Assembly (NCBI GenBank): GCA_035556715.1
Contig: DATMER010000029.1
Location: 40,357-104,356, forward strand
Direction of reading: 5' to 3'
Length of the DNA stretch: 64,000 nucleotides
Source: DATMER01 sp035556715
GTDB lineage: Bacteria > Acidobacteriota > Thermoanaerobaculia > Multivoradales > UBA5704
The notes beneath the pieces are model-generated. The model saw only the letters and a program-made list of their open reading frames with translations. It searched no databases and was not told the DNA's origin. The translations under genes were made by a program, and so were the position numbers. Below are positions 51,304-58,987 of the stretch, in pieces (positions within the stretch are counted from its first letter, which is position 1; the number at the start of each line of letters is the position of its first letter).

Positions 51304-51537
51304 CGATGGCGCTCTGTATCTCATGCCTCCGGGGGCGCGGTAGGGGTGGCGGCGACCCAAAGGGGTCCCTCACCGAGCGGGTAAAGAAGGAGCGCACATC
51401 AAAGGTCGAATGATCCGGCGGGCGTTGCAGGCGTATCTGGGAATAGAGGACTGATGGACTGATTGCTGACTTCGACCACTGCTTTTTCCATAGGGTCAAA
51501 AGTCCAAGCGGAACGCTCACTCACGAGAGCTACTCAC

Positions 51538-54500
51538 ATGGCAATGCAGAGTTTTCTTTACCCAAAACCGGATAATGAAGTATTCTTTGAGAGCTTTTGT
51601 CTAAAGGTATTCAGTGCCCATCTGAAGCTCCCACACCTACAAAAGTATGGACGCCGTGGTCAATCGCAGTTTGGTATAGATCTTCTTTCGGCTCAGCCAG
51701 ACGGAGTCTTAGGAATACAATGCAGACTAAAGACTACAAGCAAAGGTCTTACAGTTGAAGAAGTTGACGCCATCATCGAGGATGCAAGGACCTTTACCCC
51801 TCCTCTTAACGAACTTGTTATTGCTACTACTGCTAGTCGTGATCCCGTACTTCAATCTCACGTAACCCGCGTTACACAAGCTCATAAAGCGGTCGGTCTA
51901 TTCGGGGTAACTATCTCTGCGTGGGAAGATATTGAAGAAATCTTCAAGCAAAATCCTGATCTTGCCAAAGAAGTGTACGCAATTCCAGCTATACCGACTA
52001 CTACGACATTCAATGTCACATCCTTCACAACAATCAACTACCAAATGCCGGCTGGCGTGTCTCATGCCGAGATAGATGAGGCTGCTCGGAATCTCACGGA
52101 AGGTAAGCCTGATGTCGCTTTGGCTCTTCTTGAGAAAATGCGGCGGGACCGATGGGAAGGGCTGACTTCTCGCGAACGGTTCAGGGTCATTGCTAACATT
52201 GGCAACGGACTCCTACAAAAGGGAGACGCGCGAGGCGCCGCGTTGGCATTTCTTGAGGCTGCGACCCATCAGCCTCAAGATGACGATGCAGCACTAAGTA
52301 TCGCAGCCCACGGCCACCTTCTAAGTGGCGATGCCGAGCAGGCTTACCGCATGGCATCCGAGGCTTGTGCGCGGAATCCTTTGAATGAACGAGGACAGAT
52401 AATCAGAATCCAGAGCGCGCCTAAGGAAATACCGTACGGAGAATTGCGCGGCGCGGTTCCTGAAGTTCTTAGAGCGAACCACAACATAGCCTTAGTGCTT
52501 TCTAAACGGGCGATGGAGGAGAACGATCCAGCTGAAGCTGAAAGGGTGCTCCGCTTAGTTGAGGAAGAGTCACCGGCTCTGCATAATGCACTCGGAGCTG
52601 CCTTGCTCCAGCAGGGACTCCCAGCGAGTGCGCAAGAAGGAATGCTCCTTTTGCCAAGTGATCCCGACAAGGTGAGGGAGGCGCATAAACATCTTACGGA
52701 TGCAATAGATTCACCAGATGCGCCAGACGACCTTAGAGCCAATACCTATTTTAATAGAGGTCTTGCATCTCTTCTTCTCAAGGATGAGAACCAAGCGTAT
52801 GCCGACCTGCGCTCCGCATACGAAAGAGAACCTAACAACGAAACCTTTGGCGCTGCCTTAGTTGCAGAGGCATTCCGGCGGGGCGAGAATTTTGGTGCGC
52901 TGAAGACGGCAGAAGCACTCTTCAAGGCTAACGCAGCACCAAGAAGCAGGCTGCTTCTGAGTATGGCGCTTTACGAATCGGGAACCGACGAAGCAAAGCA
53001 GCGAGCTCTCGCACTGCTACAAGGCGGCCTAGCTGATCTTGAAGGCATAGAGTCTGAGCTGCGTCTTGAATATATACGAAGAACACTCCACCTTCTCTCC
53101 CTTTCAGGAAGATTGACTGATGAAGCCGCCGAAGCATTAGAGGAGCGCTTGGGGGATCCTCTTGAGAAGGGAATCATCAGATCTTTGGCGTTACTCAGAA
53201 TGGGCAGACACGATGAGGCTGTAGTGGAGGCACAGCGAACAGCCGCACTTATTACCGAAGCAACGAGTTTTGTTGGAAAGCGGGAAGTGGCGCTTTTACT
53301 TAGCCGGCTTGAGTTGGCGGAGCAAGCCCTTCCACTTTGGCTTGAGATTGTCCCGCCCCGGACTTTTAGCGAGGATACAGTACTTCTTCTACGGTCAGCC
53401 GAAACTCTTGGGAAGGATGGCTTGGTTCTCGATTACTGCGAACAGCTGAGATCCAATGGTGTCTATGCGCCCGAAGCGGCTGAAAATGAGATCGAGCTTT
53501 TGGTGCGCTATAACGAGCTGCGGATGGCCCAGGCTGTAATGCAGGAGTACCTTGATACCAATCCCCAAAACATATCGCTTCGGTTGGCACTCCTGAATGT
53601 TGCCGTTGTGGAAGGCTGGCCTGAGATCGTAGATGCCTACACGACGTTATTACCTTCTCCTCAAGAGATCAAGACTGTTGCAGACGGCGCACGGCTGGTC
53701 CAGGTACTACAGTTCAAGGGATCTGCGAGAGCAGCAACGGAGCTGGCATACGAGTTGGTCCGACGCTTCCCAGACGAACCAATTAGCCATCGTTCTCTCA
53801 TAATAGCAATCTTGGGCATAGGCAGATCAAAGAGAGATCTCAATCTGGATGCTCCTCCAGAAGTTGTCATAGGGAGCGCGGTCCGCATTCGCAGAGAGGG
53901 TGAGGAGTCGTCACAGTGGGTAGTAATTGAGGATTCCGAAAAGCCTGAGATCAGCCGAGATGAATACTCGCCTGATCATCCGCTCGCGAAGGCTCTCATT
54001 GGTAAAACAGTGGGTGACACCGTAACACTGCCAAAGTTGTTAGTCAGAACTCAGACGGCAGTCATAGAGGAGATTAAGAATAAGATTCTATTTCGCATGC
54101 ATCAGTCCATGGAGCAAATGAACCGGCGTTTCCCGGAGAGTTCGTTTTTTGAGGCGGTCTCTATTAGAGTTACCGACGAGTCGTCGCCCCCGACAGGGCA
54201 TGAGCTTGATGAGCTAATTGATCTGAACCGTCAGCTAGCACAAGGTCCGATGGAGGCGGAGAACCTCTACAGGGAGCGAAGAATGCCGGTTGCTATGCTA
54301 TCTGCATTAGTTCATAGGGAAGTACCTGAGGTAGTGGCATCCCTTGCTTTAAATGAGAGAGACGCAGTTCATTGTGTTGAGGGGGCAGCCGAAGAGTTTC
54401 AACGTGTGAACACCGTGCTAGGCCCTGCGCGTGCGGTGGTCCTAGACGTTACAGCGCTCAGCACAATAGGCCTATTAGGTAGCGATTTCGATTTATGCAG

Positions 54501-55365
54501 AATGGCAGCCGCATGCATCGTTTCTGAGGGTACGTTGGAGTCCCTAAAGAAGTTAGGTAAGTCTGTAGCGGAGGACGAAGGAGTTCAAGGCTACTTGCGG
54601 TATGACAAGGTACGGGAGCGGCTGGCGATGCAGGAGATCGACCCAGAGGTGGAGCGCGAGAGGGCTGCAAGGGCTATGGAGTTTGCATCTAAAATAGAAT
54701 CTCTCTGTGAGGTCGTTGGCGGTCGGCCTCTAGCACGAATGGACCCTGATAAACGCAAGATGCTAGTGAAGATCTTTGGTCCGGCGATTGCGGAAAGCAT
54801 TGCAATAGCTAAGGAACGTGGCTGCCCATTGTGGACCGACGATTATGTAACTAGTGTTCTCATTGAAAGCGAGCTTTCACTGCAGCGAATCTGGACACAG
54901 CCAGTTTGCTTCTGGCTGAGAGACGCAGCGAGCATGAGCGCCGATGAGTGCGATATCGTCACTGCTCGCCTATGTGGGTTCAACTATCGGTTTACCTCGA
55001 TCTCATGGAGAGTGATTATCGTCGCATGTGGATTATGTGATTGGAATCCTGATAAGCAGCCATTGCGCGGAGTTGTCGATCGGTTTGAAGAGCACGCGAG
55101 AGAACAAGATATGCGTGTGTTTACAGCAGGTCTGATTCCAGCCCTCTGGCGAGAAGCCACTCTAATTGATTATGCCTCCCGCGTTACAATACGGGTGCTT
55201 GAGAAGTTGTCCCATACCAGAAAGGGACGCGCAACTATTCGGGCAATCCATCAACAACTGGATGTTCTCTTTGGCGTAAACGTTATCGGTGCCCAAAATG
55301 CACGCGTCGTTATAGAGGCGTGGCTTGAAGCTGATAAGAGGGGAGGTAGTATTATTGAAAGTTAG
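51538..55365 (+). CDS. multidomain PD-(D/E)XK-like / TPR / GreA-GreB-like / PIN-like protein (defence candidate)
   Basis: A 1275-residue protein, AT-rich relative to all neighbours, indicating transfer. Residues about 5-140 match the Mrr/PD-(D/E)XK-like domain at the N-terminus of many STAND-type defence proteins (YGRRGQSQFGIDLL, LGIQCRLK, PPLNELVIATTASRD); the usual catalytic Q-x-K reads QCR here. About 165-770 is a TPR superhelix. About 776-850 (VIGSAVRIRREGEESSQWVV, SPDHPLAKALIGKTVGDTV) resembles the GreA/GreB C-terminal domain. About 965-1110 (AVVLDVTALSTIGLLG, CPLWTDDYVT) is PIN-like, followed by a helical C-terminus. ATG 51538 or 51544; an upstream TTG at 51463 is less likely. Single gene, no partner visible. 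Defence role is inference. Confidence 0.85.
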   Translation: MAMQSFLYPKPDNEVFFESFCLKVFSAHLKLPHLQKYGRRGQSQFGIDLLSAQPDGVLGIQCRLKTTSKGLTVEEVDAIIEDARTFTPPLNELVIATTASRDPVLQSHVTRVTQAHKAVGLFGVTISAWEDIEEIFKQNPDLAKEVYAIPAIPTTTTFNVTSFTTINYQMPAGVSHAEIDEAARNLTEGKPDVALALLEKMRRDRWEGLTSRERFRVIANIGNGLLQKGDARGAALAFLEAATHQPQDDDAALSIAAHGHLLSGDAEQAYRMASEACARNPLNERGQIIRIQSAPKEIPYGELRGAVPEVLRANHNIALVLSKRAMEENDPAEAERVLRLVEEESPALHNALGAALLQQGLPASAQEGMLLLPSDPDKVREAHKHLTDAIDSPDAPDDLRANTYFNRGLASLLLKDENQAYADLRSAYEREPNNETFGAALVAEAFRRGENFGALKTAEALFKANAAPRSRLLLSMALYESGTDEAKQRALALLQGGLADLEGIESELRLEYIRRTLHLLSLSGRLTDEAAEALEERLGDPLEKGIIRSLALLRMGRHDEAVVEAQRTAALITEATSFVGKREVALLLSRLELAEQALPLWLEIVPPRTFSEDTVLLLRSAETLGKDGLVLDYCEQLRSNGVYAPEAAENEIELLVRYNELRMAQAVMQEYLDTNPQNISLRLALLNVAVVEGWPEIVDAYTTLLPSPQEIKTVADGARLVQVLQFKGSARAATELAYELVRRFPDEPISHRSLIIAILGIGRSKRDLNLDAPPEVVIGSAVRIRREGEESSQWVVIEDSEKPEISRDEYSPDHPLAKALIGKTVGDTVTLPKLLVRTQTAVIEEIKNKILFRMHQSMEQMNRRFPESSFFEAVSIRVTDESSPPTGHELDELIDLNRQLAQGPMEAENLYRERRMPVAMLSALVHREVPEVVASLALNERDAVHCVEGAAEEFQRVNTVLGPARAVVLDVTALSTIGLLGSDFDLCRMAAACIVSEGTLESLKKLGKSVAEDEGVQGYLRYDKVRERLAMQEIDPEVERERAARAMEFASKIESLCEVVGGRPLARMDPDKRKMLVKIFGPAIAESIAIAKERGCPLWTDDYVTSVLIESELSLQRIWTQPVCFWLRDAASMSADECDIVTARLCGFNYRFTSISWRVIIVACGLCDWNPDKQPLRGVVDRFEEHAREQDMRVFTAGLIPALWREATLIDYASRVTIRVLEKLSHTRKGRATIRAIHQQLDVLFGVNVIGAQNARVVIEAWLEADKRGGSIIES

Positions 55366-55427
55366 TCATCCGGACCGATATAGATCATCTGCACAGATTT
55401 GGTGAGTGATTGACTGAGCGAGTTACC

Positions 55428-55460
55428 GGGGGCGTGCTGCCCATCGCGCCCCCGCCTTTC
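55428..55460 (+). repeat. 33-bp direct repeat, right copy
   Basis: GGGGGCGTGCTGCCCATCGC followed by GCCCCCGCCTTTC, differing from 50831-50863 at three positions. It lies between the large AT-rich gene and Uma2, whose stop codon it contains. Confidence 0.8.
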
Positions 55461-56202
55461 AGCCCTTGAGCCGTTCGATCTCGGCGCGGAGCCGCTCCAA
55501 CTCCTCTTCCGCCCGCGCCGCTCTCTCCTCGGCTGCCTTCATAGCCTCTTGCTGCTCGACAGCGTTGAGCAGGCGTTCGCCCGTCTCCAAGTTGAAGACG
55601 TAGATCCGGCCGCCGTCTGGCGAGACTCCGAAAGCAAGGCCGATCGTCTCCGAGACAGCGCGTCCCTGCGAATCGGGCTGCATCGGCAGATAGCGCCGAT
55701 CCGGACCCAGCCGGTAGCCCTTGAGCTGGAACCGGTGACCGTTGGCGCGGGACAGGTAGACGAGCAGGTACTCCTGGATCCCCACCTTCTCGTAGACCTT
55801 CACCTTGTCCACCTCGTCGGTCCGGCGGATGCGTGCGTCGGATGGGGAGACGACCTCGGTCACGAAGAAGGGAGGAATCTCGGACCTGAGGTCGTAGCTC
55901 TCGAAGTCGCGATCCGGGGCCAGCCCGCGGACGACGGAGATGTCCGGAGCGGGGCCGAGGCCAGGGCCGATCAGGTGCTTGAGATCCGAGAAGACGTAGG
56001 TGTCCGGCTCGGAGCTCAGGTGACGGCTGATGAGCTCGTAGAGGGAGAAGACGGCTTGGAAGTGCCGGGAGCCTTGGAGGATCTTGTCCCCAAGCTGCGG
56101 ATCGAGGAACAGCTCCGGAGTCAGTGGGAGCTCCAACAACTCCATGCGGCCGGCACGTTCGACCCACCGCTGGAGGACGTTGATACCGGAGAGCTCGCCC
56201 AT
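55459..56202 (-). CDS. Uma2 family endonuclease-like protein (DUF820)
   Basis: A 247-residue PD-(D/E)XK-fold protein. PDISVVRG (about 108) and FVTEVVSPSDARIRRTDEVDKVKVYEKVGIQEYLLVYL (about 132-170) carry the Asp, Glu and Lys of the Uma2 active site. The C-terminus is a coiled coil (about 210-245, EERAARAEEELERLRAEIERL). The frame opens upstream to 56316, inside array C; ATG at 56202 is preferred because the upstream residues are array translation. Biological role of Uma2 proteins is unknown. Confidence 0.82.
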   Translation of the reverse strand: MGELSGINVLQRWVERAGRMELLELPLTPELFLDPQLGDKILQGSRHFQAVFSLYELISRHLSSEPDTYVFSDLKHLIGPGLGPAPDISVVRGLAPDRDFESYDLRSEIPPFFVTEVVSPSDARIRRTDEVDKVKVYEKVGIQEYLLVYLSRANGHRFQLKGYRLGPDRRYLPMQPDSQGRAVSETIGLAFGVSPDGGRIYVFNLETGERLLNAVEQQEAMKAAEERAARAEEELERLRAEIERLKG

Positions 56203-56285
56203 CGTATTGATACAAATAGCGTGGTCCCGTGCCTTTGGGAAGAGGGAGGCGCCGCAAGGCGGAACTGAGATGGGCTCCGGGGCAT

Positions 56286-56670
56286 TTCGGAGCCATTCTG
56301 AAAAACTCAGAGCCATTCTGAGCGCCTCAGAATCATTCCGAGACAGCTCGGAACTATTCTCAGCGGCTCAGAATCATTCTGAAAATCTCAGAACGGCTCC
56401 GAGAAACTGAGAAGCCGCTCTGAGATTCTGAGAACGGCTCTGAAATTCTCAAAGTCATTCTGAGCGCCTCAGATTCATTCCGAGGAAGCTCGGAGCCATT
56501 CTGAGCAGCTCAGAATCGTTCTGAGATTCTCAAAGTCATTCTCAGCGGCTCAGAATCATTCTGAGGTTTCTCGGAGCCATTCTGAGGATCTCAGAATGAT
56601 TCTGAAGTTCCTCGAAGCCGTTCTGAGCGGCTGAGAATGGCTCCGAAAACTTCAGAACGGCTCGGAATCC
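56286..56670. repeat. array C: 20-bp-period palindromic repeat array
   Basis: Nineteen units near CTCAGAATCATTCTGAG (7-bp arms, 3-bp centre) plus 3-5 bp linkers. Unit starts: 56306, 56326, 56347, 56367, 56387, 56407, 56428, 56448, 56468, 56489, 56509, 56529, 56549, 56570, 56590, 56611, 56631, 56651: every step is 20 or 21 bp. Nothing else is encoded between Uma2 and the HAD gene. Unrelated in sequence to arrays A and B. Confidence 0.9.
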
Positions 56671-56674
56671 CTGG

Positions 56675-57346
56675 TCAGCGGACCGCGGGCTCCCGGGTGG
56701 CGGCCAGCCAAGCCGGGAGATCCACCACCGTCTCCAGGCAGGCGAGCGGCTCCAGCCGCTGAAGCTCCTCCCGGCAGTGGGAGCCGGAGCAGACGCCGAT
56801 CCCTCCCGTGCCGGCGCTCCTCGCCATCTCCAGGTCAAAGGTCGTGTCGCCGATCATCACCGCCTCGGCCGGCCGCACCCCCAGGTCGTCCAGGATGTCC
56901 AGGAGCATCTGCGGATGGGGCTTGGAGAGGGCCTCGTCCACGGTCCTCGTGGAGTGGAAAAGGTCCAGCAGCCCGGTCTGCTCCAGGGAGTGATCGAGCC
57001 CCCGGCGGCTCTTGCCCGTGGCGACCGCCAGCAGATAGCCCTCCTCCGCGAACCCGCGGAGCATCTCCCCGACCCCGGGGAAGAGCACCGGCCGGTCGCG
57101 GAAGGTCCCCCACCAGTGGCGCCGGTAGCTCTCGATGATGCTCTCGAAGAGAGCGTCGTCGCAGCCGGGAATCAGGAGCTCGATGGTCTCGCGCAGACCC
57201 AGGCCGATGGTGCCGCGGACCTTTTCCTCGGGCAGCTCCCCCAGCTCCAGCTCCCGGATGACCGCCTGGGTGCAGGCCACGATGGTCCCCACGGAATCCA
57301 TGAGGGTGCCGTCCCAGTCGAAGACGAGCAGGCGGGGAGGCTTCAT
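56675..57346 (-). CDS. HAD-family phosphatase (phosphoglycolate phosphatase-like)
   Basis: A 223-residue haloacid dehalogenase-type hydrolase. Nucleophile motif LLVFDWDGTLMDS (residues 6-18), motif II AVATGKSRRG (about 113), motif III/IV KPHPQM and VMIGDTTFDLEMARSAG (about 175-190). The cap domain (about 20-85) is of the Gph/PGMB type. ATG 57346 overlaps the stop of the nucleotidyltransferase gene by 4 bp, so the two may act in one sugar-phosphate pathway. Confidence 0.93.
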   Translation of the reverse strand: MKPPRLLVFDWDGTLMDSVGTIVACTQAVIRELELGELPEEKVRGTIGLGLRETIELLIPGCDDALFESIIESYRRHWWGTFRDRPVLFPGVGEMLRGFAEEGYLLAVATGKSRRGLDHSLEQTGLLDLFHSTRTVDEALSKPHPQMLLDILDDLGVRPAEAVMIGDTTFDLEMARSAGTGGIGVCSGSHCREELQRLEPLACLETVVDLPAWLAATREPAVR

Positions 57347-58425
57347 GAGGGGCCCGGTCCGAACGGAGTGAAGACGGCCCCGCCCACGACGGAGTCGTCC
57401 AGCCCGGGGGAGTAGCCGGCGCGCTGGGGCATGATGATCCGGCGCTCGACCCAAGTGCCCGGCGGGACCGCGGCGCCGAAGCCGAGGATCGACTCGCGCA
57501 CGACGCTCCCCTTGCCCACCCGCGAGCCGGGCAGCAGGACCGACCTGTCGACCTGCGCCCCCTCCCCCACCTTCGACCCCGCCTCCACCACGGAGCGCCG
57601 GACCTTCGCCCCCGGTTCCACCACGGCCTCGGAGGAGACCCATGCCTGGCGCCAGAGCCGCTCCGGCCAGCCGTAACGCGACCAGTCGAGCACCCCCTCG
57701 AGGAAGCGCTGGGGCGTACCGAGATCGTGCCAGGGCCGGTTGGTCACGAGCGAGACCAGCTTCCCGTCAGGCTCGGACAGCATCGGCATGTACAGGTCCC
57801 GGACGATGTCCGATTTCCCCGGTCCGACCCGGTCGAGGAGCCGGGGCGAGAGCACGTGGGCGCCGGCGAAGACATAGCGCCGGACCACCTCCCCTGCCTC
57901 CGGATCGCCGGGGCGGAACGAGAGGATGCGGCCGGACCGGTCGATCCCCACACCGCCGCCGAACTCCGCGGGCGAAGGCTGGGCCGTGAACAGGAGGGCA
58001 GCCTGAGCGGTATCGGCGGCAGCGGCGGCAGCGGCGGCAGCCGACTGGAAGCGGCGGATCAGCTTGCGGAGAGGCCACCGGCACAGGCTGTCCCCGTTGA
58101 TGAGAAGCACGAGGTCGGCCCCGCTGAGGAAGCTCTTGAGCGGATGGAGAGCGCCGAGCGTACCCAGCAGCTCCGGCTCCTCCGAGTAGACGAGCGGCAT
58201 GCCGGCGAAGCTGTCGCCGAAGCGCTGCCGGATCTGGTCTCCGCGGTGGTGGAGGTTGACGGCAGCAGCCTCGCAGCCGGCGGCGGCGAGCTGCTGCAGG
58301 GTGTGTCCGAGGATGGGCAGCCCGGCGACCGGCAGCAGGGGCTTGGGGGCGATGTCCGTCAGGGGCCGCAGCCGCGTGCCGAGCCCCGCCGCCAGCACCA
58401 GGGCTCTCAGACGAGCGCCCTGCAT
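57343..58425 (-). CDS. NDP-sugar pyrophosphorylase-like nucleotidyltransferase
   Basis: A 360-residue sugar-1-phosphate nucleotidyltransferase with a left-handed beta-helix tail. ALVLAAGLGTRLRPLTDIAPKPLLPVAG (residues 8-35) is the nucleotide-binding loop; NGDSLCRWPL (about 109) the metal Asp; about 270-345 are hexapeptide repeats (VVEPGAKVRRSVVEAGSKVGEG). An Ala run (about 128-136) is encoded by a GGCGGCAGC-type microsatellite at 58014-58046. Likely guanylyl- or uridylyltransferase for surface sugars; exact sugar unknown. Confidence 0.88.
   Translation of the reverse strand: MQGARLRALVLAAGLGTRLRPLTDIAPKPLLPVAGLPILGHTLQQLAAAGCEAAAVNLHHRGDQIRQRFGDSFAGMPLVYSEEPELLGTLGALHPLKSFLSGADLVLLINGDSLCRWPLRKLIRRFQSAAAAAAAAADTAQAALLFTAQPSPAEFGGGVGIDRSGRILSFRPGDPEAGEVVRRYVFAGAHVLSPRLLDRVGPGKSDIVRDLYMPMLSEPDGKLVSLVTNRPWHDLGTPQRFLEGVLDWSRYGWPERLWRQAWVSSEAVVEPGAKVRRSVVEAGSKVGEGAQVDRSVLLPGSRVGKGSVVRESILGFGAAVPPGTWVERRIIMPQRAGYSPGLDDSVVGGAVFTPFGPGPS
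58014..58046. repeat. GGCGGCAGC microsatellite in the nucleotidyltransferase gene
   Basis: Repeats of GGCGGCAGC encode the poly-Ala loop. In-frame (9-bp) length change would vary Ala number without breaking the gene. Confidence 0.75.
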
Positions 58426-58429
58426 GGGC

Positions 58430-58987
58430 TCAGCGGTCCCCGAAGACCATTTCGGGAGGAGCGTCCGGATGCTGCTTCAGGTAGTCCTCGTAGAGGCGGA
58501 GGTAGGAGCGCCGCTCGGCCTTTTCGGGGTCGAATCCGCAACGCTTCGCCACCACCTCGGCGCGTTCCCCCTCGAACTCGGCGAAGTCGCCGATGGGGGT
58601 GTGGTCGAGGGCGATCGTCACGCCTCCGAGCTGCCACTCCTCCCGCATCTTCTGATAGCGGCGGACGACGGCGAAGCCCAGGTTCTCGAGCAGGGCACGC
58701 GCCTGCTCGGCGCTCTCGACCTCGATCTCGTGCTCCTGGCGGATCTTGAGGTTCCCCTCCAGCCGCATGGGACCCTTGAAGGTGAGGCGGGCCCGTCCGC
58801 CGTCGGTGCGCAGCCGGAGGATCTTGCCGTCCTTCATCAGCTCGGTGCCGCGGTCGAGGATCCAGTTGTCCTCGAACGCGCTCGGCCCTTTCCGCTCCGC
58901 CTCCAGCTCCAGCAGGCGGTCACGCAGCTTGTCCAGCTCGACGCCGGGAAACTTGATCTCGCGCTCCAGATTGTCCTTGCTCCTCAT
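58430..58987 (-). CDS. CYTH domain protein (class IV adenylate cyclase/thiamine triphosphatase-like)
   Basis: A 185-residue CYTH tunnel-fold protein with N-terminal NLEREIKFPGVEL (E-x-E-x-K motif, residues 6-18), LRLRTDGGRARLTFKGP (about 57-73), RQEHEIEVES and TIALDHTPIGDFAEFEGE (about 125-142). Such proteins hydrolyse or cyclise triphosphates; which is unknown. ATGA overlap with the preceding peptidase gene. Confidence 0.9.
   Translation of the reverse strand: MRSKDNLEREIKFPGVELDKLRDRLLELEAERKGPSAFEDNWILDRGTELMKDGKILRLRTDGGRARLTFKGPMRLEGNLKIRQEHEIEVESAEQARALLENLGFAVVRRYQKMREEWQLGGVTIALDHTPIGDFAEFEGERAEVVAKRCGFDPEKAERRSYLRLYEDYLKQHPDAPPEMVFGDR

Noticed and set aside
51209..51520. 103-codon minus-strand frame between the antitoxin and the large gene
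   Set aside because: No recognisable family, no start signal, and it overlaps the antitoxin end and the probable promoter of the large gene.
51538..55365. Naming the large gene as a known defence system such as AVAST/Avs
   Set aside because: It has the N-terminal nuclease-like domain of some STAND proteins but no Walker A or STAND NTPase motifs are visible.
56286..56670. CRISPR array
   Set aside because: Unit length is about 20 bp with no unique spacers of constant length, and no cas genes lie nearby; the same applies to arrays A and B.
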